Part shown: positions 17,795 to 26,613 of the stretch, in pieces
Position numbering within the stretch: the first letter of the stretch is position 1
Layout of the letters: each line of letters opens with the position of its first letter
From: Paeniglutamicibacter cryotolerans
GTDB taxonomy: Bacteria > Actinomycetota > Actinomycetes > Actinomycetales > Micrococcaceae
NCBI RefSeq assembly: GCF_014190875.1
Contig: NZ_JACHVS010000001.1
Coordinates: 2,807,449-2,871,448 of the forward strand
DNA: 64,000 bases
Reading direction: 5' to 3'
Position numbers and translations under genes: made by a program
Notes under the pieces: model-generated
Told to the model about the DNA's origin: nothing
The model's database searches: none
The model's input: only the letters and a program-made list of their open reading frames with translations

Positions 17795-18893
17795 TCTCGG
17801 TCCTTCCGGCAGCGAGTTTCGCATCCCGGGCGGCGACCCGGTTGGCGTGCGTGGGTGCCTCGGGGTGGTCGGCCGGGGCGCGTGAGGCGAGCTCCTTGCG
17901 CAGTTCGGGCAGCACGTGTTCGCCGAACAGGTCCAGTTGTTCCAGGACGGTCTTCAGTGGCAGGCCGGCGTGGTCCACGAGGAAGAGTTGGCGGTGGTAG
18001 TTGCCGAAGTGTTCCTGGAAGGAGAGCGTCTTTTCCAGCACTTCCTGCGGGGAGCCGACGCTCAGCGGGGTCTGCGCGGTGAAGTCCTCCATCGAGGGTC
18101 CGTGGCCGTAGACCGGGGCGTTGTCGAAGTAGGGGCGGAACTCGTTGACCGCATCCTGGGAGTTCCTGCGCATGAAGAACTGTCCGCCCAGTCCGACGAT
18201 CGCCTGGTCCGCACGGCCGTGGCCATAGTGCTCGTAGCGTTCGCGGTAGAGGTCGATCAGCTGTTGGTAGTGCTCCTTGGGCCAGAAGATGTTATTGGCG
18301 AAGAACCCGTCGCCGTAGTACGCGGCGATCTCGGCTATCTGCGGGGTGCGGATCGAGCCGTGCCAGACGAAGGGCGCGACGCCGTCCAGCGGGCGCGGGG
18401 TGGAGGTGAAGTTCTGCAACGGGGTGCGGAACTTGCCCTCCCAGTTCACCGTGTCCTGATCCCAGAGTCGGCGCAGCAGGTTGTAGTTCTCGATGGTCAG
18501 TTCCAGCGAGTCCTGGTTCCGCTTGCCGAACCAGGGGTAGACCGGGGCGGTGTTGCCGCGGCCCAGCACCAGGTCCACGCGTCCCCCGGAGAGGTTCTGC
18601 AGCATGGCGAAGTCCTCGGCGATCTTCACCGGGTCGTTGGTCGTGATCAGCGTCGTGGTGGTGGAGAGGATGAGCTTTTCGGTCTGTGCCGCGATGTAGG
18701 CCAGGGTCGTGGTGGGCGAGGAGGAGAAGAAGGGGCGGTTGTGGTGCTCGCCGATGGCGAACACGTCCATGCCGATCTCCTCGGCCTTCTTAGCGATGGC
18801 CACCGCGGCCTGGATGCGCTCGTATTCGGTGGGCGTCTTGCCGGTGGTGGGGTCGGTGGTCACGTCACTGACGCTGAAGATGCCGAACTGCAT
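17787..18893 (-). CDS. LLM-class flavin-dependent oxidoreductase
   Basis: A 368-residue luciferase-like monooxygenase using reduced FMN or F420. The TIM-barrel start MQFGIFSVSD, AIGEHHNRPFFSSSP and LVLGRGNTAPVYPWFG are typical of this large actinobacterial branch. GAGGAACACC precedes the ATG. It shares its message with the MarR regulator (8-bp overlap) and faces an MFS exporter across a 143-bp intergenic region with a palindrome. This regulator/oxidase/exporter trio suggests detoxification of a small aromatic or quinone-like compound; the substrate is unknown. Confidence 0.9.
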   Translation of the reverse strand: MQFGIFSVSDVTTDPTTGKTPTEYERIQAAVAIAKKAEEIGMDVFAIGEHHNRPFFSSSPTTTLAYIAAQTEKLILSTTTTLITTNDPVKIAEDFAMLQNLSGGRVDLVLGRGNTAPVYPWFGKRNQDSLELTIENYNLLRRLWDQDTVNWEGKFRTPLQNFTSTPRPLDGVAPFVWHGSIRTPQIAEIAAYYGDGFFANNIFWPKEHYQQLIDLYRERYEHYGHGRADQAIVGLGGQFFMRRNSQDAVNEFRPYFDNAPVYGHGPSMEDFTAQTPLSVGSPQEVLEKTLSFQEHFGNYHRQLFLVDHAGLPLKTVLEQLDLFGEHVLPELRKELASRAPADHPEAPTHANRVAARDAKLAAGRTENA

Positions 18894-18937
18894 GGTGTTC
18901 CTCCTGGTCTTCCGAGTCCAAGTGTCTCAGAATTTCT

Positions 18938-18949
18938 ATGCATTTGCAT
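18938..18949. promoter_or_regulatory. candidate MarR operator between LLM and MFS genes
   Basis: ATGCA-TT-TGCAT, a perfect 5-bp inverted repeat in the most AT-rich part of the divergent intergenic region. It is of the size and type bound by MarR dimers, and the MarR gene lies in the adjacent operon. Confidence 0.55.
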
Positions 18950-19036
18950 GTAATAGCGCACAGGCCGGCCAAAGCATTCCCGGTACGCATCGTGAGGATC
19001 CTCACGTCACGGCCGAATCCGGGGTAGTCTGCCGCC

Positions 19037-20539
19037 ATGAGCCAAAAGCCCCCTCCCGCCACCGGCGCCACCCCTGGAACTCCGGTGCGCTGGGGAGCGG
19101 TGGCCGGCATCGTCGGATTCCTGGCCATCGTCGAACTGACCAGCGGCATGCTCCAGGGTTACTACACCCCGCTGATGACCGACATCGCCCGGCACCTGGG
19201 CATCCACGACGCCGACGTGAACTGGTTCGAGGCGGCCCAACTGCTGGTCTCGGCGCTCGCCGTGCCGCTGCTGGCCTCCATGGGCGATATCTTCGGGCAC
19301 AAGCGCATCCTGCTCTACTCTACGATCATCACCGCGGCGGCGTCGTGGGCTGTGGTGTTTTCCGGAAACTTCACCACGTTCCTGCTGGCCTGGGCGCTGC
19401 AGGGCTTCTACGCCGTTTGGCTGCCGTTGGAAATCGCGCTGGTCTTCAGCCGGGCCCGGAAGCTGGGCACGCCCGGCCCGATCACCCGGAGGGCCGCCGG
19501 TTTGCTGGTCGGCGCGCTGGAAGCCGGCGTCATTGCCGGTGCCCTGCTGGGCGGCGCGCTGATCACGAGCTTCGGCGGGAACCTTGCGCTGACCCTGACC
19601 ATTCCCGCGATCGCCACCACGCTGTGCATCTTCGCCGTGGCCTTCGGCGTGCCCGACGGCGGGGAGCGCAACGGAGCGAAGATCGACACCGGCGGCTTCG
19701 CCTATCTGGCGGTGGGCCTGCTGCTGCTCTCGGGTGGACTGAGCTTCCTGCGCATCAACGGTCCGGCGAGCCCGCTGGTCTGGGGTTCGATGGCGGCCGG
19801 ATGCGCCGTGCTCTACCTCTTCTACCGGCACGAAACCAAGCAGTCCGACCCGCTGATTGACTTCACCGTCCTGTTCCAGCGTTCGATGTGGCCGCTGCAG
19901 CTGACCGCCGGGCTGTTCGGCGTCTCCGTGCTCGGCGCGCAGATCCCGATGAGTACCTTCGCGCGCACCGACCCGGCGGTCTACGGCTACGGGCTGGGCC
20001 TGAGCGCCTCATCGGTCTCGATCATCATCGGGGTCTACGTGCTCTCGCTGCTGGTCGGGGCCCTGCTCTTCCCGACCGGTGCCCGCCTGGCGGGGACCCG
20101 GCCCACACTGATCATCGCCAGCACGCTGGTGGGCATCGGCTATCTGATGTTCCTTCCACTGCACGGATCGCTGGGCCAGGTACTGCTGAACATGATGGTT
20201 GCCGGGCTCGGCTCCGGCGCGCTGGTCGCGGCGCTTCCGGCAGCCGCTGCCGCTGCCGCACCGTTCCACCGCACCGGCATGGCCACCGGGCTGACCAACG
20301 CGGTGAAGACCATCGGCGGGTCCTTCGCCTCGGCGGTCTTCGGGCTGGCGCTGGTCGGGCACGTTGTCGCCTCCGGTCCGGGTGCGGGCGCCGAATCGAC
20401 CGCCGCGCCACTGGCCGGCTACATGACGGTGTGGGCCATCTGCGGAATGACGGCCATCATCTGCGCCATGATCCTGCTGGTGGTCCCGCGCGGAGCACTG
20501 GAGGACGTGCCGGAACAGTCCCCGATTCCCACCCGATAG
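19037..20539 (+). CDS. MFS transporter, DHA2-like 14-helix exporter
   Basis: A 500-residue membrane protein with about 14 hydrophobic helices over residues 18-490. The loop LLASMGDIFGHKRILLYSTI between helices 2 and 3 is the MFS signature (GD-x-x-G-x-K/R). Unusually, the N-terminal half contains YAVWLPLEIALVFSRARKLG. The family extrudes drugs or metabolites by proton antiport. It is divergent from the LLM/MarR operon and shares its control region, so it probably exports the same inducing compound or its product. Confidence 0.88.
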   Translation: MSQKPPPATGATPGTPVRWGAVAGIVGFLAIVELTSGMLQGYYTPLMTDIARHLGIHDADVNWFEAAQLLVSALAVPLLASMGDIFGHKRILLYSTIITAAASWAVVFSGNFTTFLLAWALQGFYAVWLPLEIALVFSRARKLGTPGPITRRAAGLLVGALEAGVIAGALLGGALITSFGGNLALTLTIPAIATTLCIFAVAFGVPDGGERNGAKIDTGGFAYLAVGLLLLSGGLSFLRINGPASPLVWGSMAAGCAVLYLFYRHETKQSDPLIDFTVLFQRSMWPLQLTAGLFGVSVLGAQIPMSTFARTDPAVYGYGLGLSASSVSIIIGVYVLSLLVGALLFPTGARLAGTRPTLIIASTLVGIGYLMFLPLHGSLGQVLLNMMVAGLGSGALVAALPAAAAAAAPFHRTGMATGLTNAVKTIGGSFASAVFGLALVGHVVASGPGAGAESTAAPLAGYMTVWAICGMTAIICAMILLVVPRGALEDVPEQSPIPTR

Positions 20540-20699
20540 CCGACTTGCCGTCAGTCGTGGACAGGGCCCCTGACAGTGCCCCGGCCATGCGACCGGGTCA
20601 CCGACGGGACCTGTGGGCCAAGTAGGGGTGGGTAGCCGACCTCGCCCTGGAACCAGCGGGCCCACGGGCTGTTCTGGTGCCACCAGGTGCTGCCTTTAG

Positions 20700-21790
20700 C
20701 GGGCCACCACCGGGACCAGCGTCCGGTCCCGGGCTGTGAGCGCGGCCAGCGGGCCGATCCAGTCCCGGATCACCAGCGGCACATGGCGCAGAAGGGGGCG
20801 CCGAGGTTGCCCATCTTGCAGGCGCGTTCGGGGCGGAAAGCACCGCAGCCGTAGGAGCGTGCGCCGTTGAAAGTGCCGAGGGCCCCGCCGGATGGTGGTC
20901 TGGCCCGGTCTCGGTGCCGCCAGCAGAGACCGGTTCCTCGTCGGCCAGGCCGAATGCCATCTGGGCGGACGCGTGGATGACTAGCTCAGATGCGCCCGGA
21001 TGCCAGCGAGAGCGTGCCGATAGAGCCGTGTGAACCGGCGCGGGTCATGCAGTTGGCCACGAGCAGGGCTGTCAGACCGGTGGCAGATTTGCAGACAAGC
21101 AGCCACCTGATGTCGTTGCAGCCGGAGCCCGCATCGAAGTAGGTGCGTGCGTCGGCTTTCGTGCTACCGCCGGAAACCGGATCGCCCGCGCCGGCAGCGG
21201 TGGAATTCCTGTTCACCTGGAAGGCGTTGATGGTCGTGGACAGGTCGGCGAACGGCGGGGTGTGCCCAATCGCGCCGTGGGGAAGGCGGTGCAGACGGTG
21301 TTGCAGGTGGCCTGTTATACGGCCTGGAATCCGTCGCCGAGCATCATGATGTTGAATGCCATGTCGGGCGGGTTCGATCCGGGGAATTGGGTGATTCCAA
21401 TGCGGGGACCAAGCCGATGACCGTCTCGCGGGACGAGGGAGGTACTGAGGTGTTCGGAACCCGGCTGCCAGCCGGGGCCTCGACGTCGAGCAGTACCCCG
21501 CCGGCAGCCGCGGCCGACGCCGGTACGACGACGGTGAAGACGCCTCATGGATGACCGATCCGCCTGCCAGGCGTCGTGGTCTTGGCGGGGACGGCCTCTG
21601 CGGTGCAGGGGCTTCCGTTGATCTAGTCCCTGGCCAGTGCCCGGGTCATCCGCGTCGCCTTGCCGCCGTCGTGTTCGAAGATCAGGCCCAGGGCGCCCTG
21701 GGTGCGTGCCGGGCCGCTGTCGGGGGGGCAGGTGCATCACGCGGCTTCCGTTAAGGGACTAGCGGATCCAGTGGACTCCCGGTCACAGGA
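20700..21790 (-). pseudogene. decayed M64 (IgA-peptidase-type) metallopeptidase gene
   Basis: Pieces of one protein appear in several frames on the minus strand. In order they are FNIMMLGDGFQA (near 21350-21310), ADLSTTINAFQVNRNSTAAGAGDP with TKADARTYFDAGSGCND (21245-21110), GSIGTLSLASG (near 21020-20990), VIHASAQMAFGLADEE (20980-20935), then LGTFNGARSYGCGAF and CKMGNLGAPFCAMC (20880-20770). This order and wording matches M64 peptidases, whose zinc site reads HExxH before FGLADEY. Here the site is HASAQ, so both the catalytic Glu and the second His are gone. Stops and frameshifts break the frame. The N-terminal boundary is uncertain. No functional product is expected. Confidence 0.72.
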
Positions 21791-21820
21791 AGCCTCGAGG
21801 TGCGGTAATGCGCCACGCCG

Positions 21821-22273
21821 CTAACCGTGGTCCATATGCTTCCACCAGGTCAATGGCGCGGCGATGTGGAAACGCCGGCCGCTGATGATTGTGGGCACGA
21901 TGCGCACGAACGCGTCCTTCGGCCCGGCCTCCCAGGGGAAGAGCATCAGTGAGAAGGAATCAACCATTTCCTCGATGCCGCCGAACACCTCGGCCCGGCC
22001 CTTGATGATCACCGACCAGGCCCGGCCGGACTCGGTATCGACAGAATCCACCTCGAAAGCCACCCGGTCGTCGTTTCCCACCATCGAGAGTTTGGTCCCG
22101 GCCCTGGTCCGGAAGACCACCGTTCCGTGGTCTACCGCGTAGTTGACCGGGAAGAGTTCCGGCCCGTCATCGCCGCAGAGGGCCAGATGCCCGACGGAGA
22201 TCCGTCGCAGCAGTTTCCAGCACTCGTCGGCAGCCAGTGTCTCGGTGGCTGGCATCTCCTGATCATCGGTCAT
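21821..22273 (-). CDS. pyridoxamine 5'-phosphate oxidase family (flavin-binding split-barrel) protein
   Basis: A 150-residue split-barrel protein of the PNPOx-like group that binds FMN, F420 or haem. Typical pattern: ISVGHLALCGDDGPELFPVNYAVDHGTVVFRTRAGTKL, then VAFEVDSVD and WSVIIKGRAEVF. It lacks the extended substrate loop of true PdxH and belongs to the small actinobacterial branch often found among stress or dormancy genes. The ATG at 22273 is the only sensible start. It is followed after 85 bp of upstream DNA by the RND exporter gene on the same strand; no operon link is evident. Confidence 0.88.
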   Translation of the reverse strand: MTDDQEMPATETLAADECWKLLRRISVGHLALCGDDGPELFPVNYAVDHGTVVFRTRAGTKLSMVGNDDRVAFEVDSVDTESGRAWSVIIKGRAEVFGGIEEMVDSFSLMLFPWEAGPKDAFVRIVPTIISGRRFHIAAPLTWWKHMDHG

Positions 22274-22358
22274 GGCCAGAGCCTACGTCCGGGACGTCCC
22301 CTGCGCCAGAGGCAGGATGCTCAGCCACCCTCGGCCGGAGCGGATGTTGGAGTGCCGC

Positions 22359-25300
22359 CTACTCCGGGGGCGCGTGGTGCTTGTGCCCCAGTTCCCCTTC
22401 GACTTCCTTTCGTTCGCGCCGGGTCAGCGGGATGGAGCCGGTTGCCGGGTTGATCAACAGGTGCGGCTCGTGGACCGGGGCCGCATCCGGGACCGCCGAC
22501 CGGTCCACATGCGCGGCCCGGGCATGGTGTTGGGCCGTTGCGGTACCCGCGGGGGCCGTGCCTGCCAGGGCGGGCACCGGCTGGTGCTTGGCCGCACGGC
22601 GTGCTTCGCGCTTGGCGGTGCCGCGTTCCTTGGCGCCCTCGACCAGATGGTAGAGCACCGGAACCAGGATCAGCGTCAACGCGGTGGAGGACACCAGGCC
22701 GCCGATGACCACCACCGCCAGCGGCTGCGAGATGAACCCGCCGCCGCCGGTCAGGCCCAGGGCCATCGGAATCAGCGCGAAGATGGTGGCCAGCGCCGTC
22801 ATCAGGATCGGGCGCAGACGTTGGCGGGCGCCGTGGTGGATCGCGTCGGCCAAGCTCATCGCCGGTTCCTTGCCGCGCGGGTGGCGGTACTGGTTGATCA
22901 GGTCGATGAGCACGATGGCGTTGGTGACCACGATGCCCACCAGCATCAACATGCCGATCAGCGAGGGCAGGCCCAGCGGAACGCCGGTGAGAAGCAGCAG
23001 CCCGATGGCTCCGGTCGCGGCGAACGGGATAGACACCAGCAGGACCAGCGGCTGGACCAGCGACTTGAACGTCGCCACCATCACCACGTACACGATGGCG
23101 ATGGCGGCGAGCAGCGCCAGATAGAGCTGGCCGAAGGACTCGGCCTGCTCGGTGGCCGCTCCGCCCAGTGCGGCCGTCGCCCCGTCGGGCAGCACGAGCG
23201 CATCAAGGCGCTTGGTGACCTCGGCGGAGACCGAGCCGAGGTCCTTTTCGCCGGGGGTGATCGAGACGGTAGCGATCCGGTCCCCGTTGGAGGAGGTGAT
23301 GGTCGCCGGGGATTCGGTGCGTTGAACGCTCGCGACGTCGCCGAGCCGGACCAGTCCGGTGGCCGTGGGCAGCTTGAGGTCGCGCAGCTGGGCCAGCGAG
23401 GTCAGGTCGGTTCCCTCGCCGATGCGCACCGGGAAGTCGGTGTAGCCGATGCGCACCGAACCGGCTGGTACCGGGGAGAGCGTGCCGGCGGTCAGCGCGC
23501 CGACCTGCACCTCGCTGAGTCCGGCCTTGGCTGCCTTGACCCGGTCCACCTCGATGGAGACCTGGGGGCGGGCCGAGCTCAGGTTGTCTTCGACGCCGGT
23601 GGCGCCGTCGATCCCTTCCATCGCTGCCGTCGTCTTCTTGGTTGCTGCCTCGAGGATCTCGGGGGTAGGCGCTCCGACCTGGATGGTGACGGAGCTGGAT
23701 CCGGTCGGGCCGCCCTCGGAACCGGAGACGGTGACCTCGGAGTCGCCGGCCGCCGCTCGTGCCGCGGTGCGGGCCGCATCCTGAATGACCTGCTGGTCGC
23801 CCCCGGTATCGGTCATCACGGTGAAGCTCGCCGTATCGGTCCCGGCGGCAAGGAAGGCGGCGAATCCACCCGAGGGGGTGCCTGCCGTCATCTGGACGTC
23901 AACGACCCCGGGAACCTTGCGCAGTGCCTCTTCGACCGGGGTGGCGGCCTTCAGCGTGGTCTCCAGCGAGGATCCGGCTGGTAGCTTCTGCGAAACGGAG
24001 AAGGTGTTCTGTCCGGTGCCGCCGAGCAGGTTGGTCGGCACCAGCGGCACCATGGCCACCGTGCCGGCCAGGACGGCGACGGCGGCCATCAACGTGATCG
24101 CCGGGTGGCGTTGGGTGCTGCGCAGGATCGGGGCGTAGCCGCGCTGCAGCAGCGAGTTGTGTTCCTTGGCCTCGGCCTTTGCGCGGGCCGCTCCCAGGTC
24201 GGCGGCGCCCGGCTTGGTGTGGCCCAGGAACCAGTAGGCGAGCACCGGCACGATGGTCAGCGATACCAGCAGCGAGGAGAGCAGGGCGATGGTGACGGTG
24301 AGCGCGAACGGACGGAACAGCTCGCCGGCCAGGCCGCCGACCAGGGCCACGGGCAGGAACACGGCGACGGTGGTCAGCGTCGCCGCCGTCACGGCCGTGG
24401 CGACCTCACGCACTGCGGTGAGGATGGCCGTTGCCTTTTCCTCACCGTAGGAGAGGTGCCGCTTGATGTTTTCGATGACCACGATGGAGTCGTCGACCAC
24501 GCGTCCGATGGAGATGGTCAGCGCACCCAGGGTGAGCATGTTCAGAGAGTAGCCGCCGATGCTCAACCCGATGAAGGTGGCCAGCAGCGAGAGCGGGATG
24601 GAGATCGCGGTGACCAGGGTGGAACGGACGGAAAGCAGGAAGACCAGGATGACCACGACGGCGAACCCCAGGCCGAGCAGCCCCTCGACTGTCAGGTCGT
24701 GGATGGACTGCTCGATGAACGGGGCTTGGTCGAAGACCGTGGTGAATTTGGCGTCGTGTCCCAGTTGGGTAGCGAGCTCGGGCAGCAGCGCGTTGACTTC
24801 GTGCGATATCGAGACGGTGTCACCGTCTGGCTTTTTCGTCACCGATACTGCGAGGGTCTGGATGCCATTGGTGCGGGTGACCGAGGTGGCAGTGTCGTCC
24901 TGCATCGAGATGGTGGACAGATCCGCGAGCGTCAGCACGCCGGTGCTGCCCTTGACCGGAAGTGCCTTGACGGCGGCCAGCGAGTCGATGAGCGAACCGC
25001 TGGTGACCGGCAGATCCAGGCCATCGGTGTCCAAGCGGCCCACGGGCATCAGCCCGGACCCTTCCTCGATGACCGATTTCAGGTCGGCTACGCTCAGGCC
25101 GGCCGCGACGAGCTTCGTGTTGTTGGGCAATACCGCGATGTGTTGGCCGGTGCCACCGGAAACATCCGCAGTGCGCACTCCGTTGAGTTTGGTCAGCGTG
25201 GGCAGGACCAGGCGTTCGACGTCGGCACGCAGCGTGTTCAGGTCCGCTCCGCCGGAAACGGCCAGATACACGATGGGGAAGTCGGAGATGGAGCCGGCGA

Positions 25301-25685
25301 ACGCGGTGGGTTCGACGTCCTGAGGCAGCAGGGGCTTGGCGTTCGAGATCGCCTTGTCCACCTGCGCTCGAGCGCGATCAAGATCAGTCCCGTAGACGAA
25401 GGAGAGCGAGATGGTGGTGAAGCCCGTCTGCGAGGTGGACGCGGAGGATTCGAGCCCCTCCACTGCCTGCAGCGAGCTTTCCAAGGGCTGGGCTACCTGC
25501 TTGTCGATCACCGCGGGGGAGGCTCCGGGCTGGGAGGCGACGACCGAGATCTGCGGAAATTCCAGGGCCGGAATCAGTTCCTGCTTCAGCTGGCCCATCG
25601 TAATGACACCGAAGACAGCGACGAAAACGGTGATCAGGGCGATGAGGGCACGGTTGCCCAGGGAGAGTACGGCGAGCCGATACAT
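22359..25685 (-). CDS. RND-superfamily (AcrB-like) efflux permease
   Basis: A 1108-residue inner-membrane proton-driven exporter. The family start MYRLAVLSLGNRALIALITVFVAVFG is followed by a large extracytoplasmic loop (PALEFPQISVVASQPGASP), helices 2-6 with GRVVDDSIVVIENIKRHL (the helix-4 proton-relay acidic pair), and a second equivalent half ending RQRLRPILMTALATIFALIPMALG. The C-terminal 90 residues are Ala/Lys-rich. The ATG at 25685 follows AAGGATGGC. No membrane-fusion or outer-membrane partner is near, as expected for Gram-positive AcrB homologues. A large open frame antisense to this gene is a GC artefact. Confidence 0.93.
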   Translation of the reverse strand: MYRLAVLSLGNRALIALITVFVAVFGVITMGQLKQELIPALEFPQISVVASQPGASPAVIDKQVAQPLESSLQAVEGLESSASTSQTGFTTISLSFVYGTDLDRARAQVDKAISNAKPLLPQDVEPTAFAGSISDFPIVYLAVSGGADLNTLRADVERLVLPTLTKLNGVRTADVSGGTGQHIAVLPNNTKLVAAGLSVADLKSVIEEGSGLMPVGRLDTDGLDLPVTSGSLIDSLAAVKALPVKGSTGVLTLADLSTISMQDDTATSVTRTNGIQTLAVSVTKKPDGDTVSISHEVNALLPELATQLGHDAKFTTVFDQAPFIEQSIHDLTVEGLLGLGFAVVVILVFLLSVRSTLVTAISIPLSLLATFIGLSIGGYSLNMLTLGALTISIGRVVDDSIVVIENIKRHLSYGEEKATAILTAVREVATAVTAATLTTVAVFLPVALVGGLAGELFRPFALTVTIALLSSLLVSLTIVPVLAYWFLGHTKPGAADLGAARAKAEAKEHNSLLQRGYAPILRSTQRHPAITLMAAVAVLAGTVAMVPLVPTNLLGGTGQNTFSVSQKLPAGSSLETTLKAATPVEEALRKVPGVVDVQMTAGTPSGGFAAFLAAGTDTASFTVMTDTGGDQQVIQDAARTAARAAAGDSEVTVSGSEGGPTGSSSVTIQVGAPTPEILEAATKKTTAAMEGIDGATGVEDNLSSARPQVSIEVDRVKAAKAGLSEVQVGALTAGTLSPVPAGSVRIGYTDFPVRIGEGTDLTSLAQLRDLKLPTATGLVRLGDVASVQRTESPATITSSNGDRIATVSITPGEKDLGSVSAEVTKRLDALVLPDGATAALGGAATEQAESFGQLYLALLAAIAIVYVVMVATFKSLVQPLVLLVSIPFAATGAIGLLLLTGVPLGLPSLIGMLMLVGIVVTNAIVLIDLINQYRHPRGKEPAMSLADAIHHGARQRLRPILMTALATIFALIPMALGLTGGGGFISQPLAVVVIGGLVSSTALTLILVPVLYHLVEGAKERGTAKREARRAAKHQPVPALAGTAPAGTATAQHHARAAHVDRSAVPDAAPVHEPHLLINPATGSIPLTRRERKEVEGELGHKHHAPPE

Positions 25686-25740
25686 CTGCCATCCTTCGTG
25701 GTTCGGGGGTACGCATTTGCTTGTGCACCACTCTAGTTGC

Positions 25741-25755
25741 AGTGAAGCAATCACT
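25741..25755. promoter_or_regulatory. inverted repeat upstream of the RND gene
   Basis: AGTGA-AGCAA-TCACT, a perfect 5-bp inverted repeat with extra near-symmetry outside (TTGC on both flanks), about 56 bp upstream of the RND start. It could be a TetR- or MerR-type operator; no regulator gene is adjacent. Confidence 0.3.
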
Positions 25756-25949
25756 TGCGACGTGAGTCTCCCGATCACGCAACGTTGAGGGGTAATCAGC
25801 ATCCGTCAGCGGCTTGCGGCCCGTTTGAAGACGTCTTGCGCCGGAGGAGGGCATCGGAGCGGAAGCGGGTTAAGGAAGGCGGAGGCAGTCCGGCCTGTAT
25901 CACGTTCGAACTGAACGCCGCGGGGCACGCGGCCGTGGCCAGCGGCCAA

Positions 25950-26159
25950 TCAGAGGGATACCAGTGATGGTTTCTCGGCTGCGATGAGTGATATCTCGGC
26001 TGGACTCAGGCCGCTGGACTGAGCCACCTGAGCCTCCGATGCCCCATGCTCCAGTGCCGTCCGAATGATCCCCTGAAGGGCGTGCGTGCGTTCGTTGAGT
26101 AGTACTCGGGCCGAACTGAGATCCTCGGCGGCTGCCCGGATCATCTCCAGATGGGGCAT
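25950..26159 (-). CDS. small helix-turn-helix-like protein
   Basis: A 69-residue protein. AAAGGA lies ahead of the ATG. The first half is a long helix (MIRAAAEDLSSARVLLNERTHALQGIIRTALEHG), and ASEAQVAQSSGLSPAEISLIA has the spacing of a helix-turn-helix of the resolvase/sigma type. It may bind DNA or be a small effector of another regulator. It has no clear operon partner. Confidence 0.55.
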   Translation of the reverse strand: MPHLEMIRAAAEDLSSARVLLNERTHALQGIIRTALEHGASEAQVAQSSGLSPAEISLIAAEKPSLVSL

Positions 26160-26613
26160 GGGACTGTCCTTTTGGTTGTGTCAATGGTTCGCACATCGAT
26201 TTTAGTGAGTAAAGGGTCGGGGTTCAACATTGACAAGACCCGCGGGGTGCGCATTTGGTCCGCCGCCCTGATGAAAGCAGGACCGACTGTCGTTACCGGA
26301 GCGGCCCGCTTGCCTCCAGCCGACGGTCTCGTGGCCGCACGCCCCTTGGCCCGGCTGACGTCGAGCTTTATGCCCAGCTCGACGTCCGTTGTTGGCAGCG
26401 AGCAAAACGGCATCGCGGCGGACAGGATATTGCCGGCTGCCCGGTACCGGTCCTAGCAGAAGGCGCGGGAGCGGAGTACGGCCGCTCCGCTCGACCGGCT
26501 CTGCCCTTCGGTTTCGACTATCGACGATACCCGTGGCAAAGCCGGTGGGAGGGTGGGTGGCCGCCGTGCCCCACTCGTCGGGTACCGCCGAATCGCCGGG
26601 CCCGGTTCTCGAC
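26160..26613. other. intergenic stretch, about 450 bp
   Basis: No supported gene. Open frames on both strands have no ribosome site or family pattern. The region just upstream of 26160 on the minus strand must hold the promoter of the small HTH protein (TTTGGTTGTG... is AT-richer here). Confidence 0.4.

Noticed and set aside
24105..25736. A 543-codon frame antisense to the RND gene (and similar large antisense frames at 22272-23984, 28213-29901, 39584-41098 and 58993-60699)
   Set aside because: Each lies opposite a well-recognised gene with full domain patterns; high-GC third-position bias opens the antisense frame. Their translations are His/Gln/Gly/Arg-rich with no domains.
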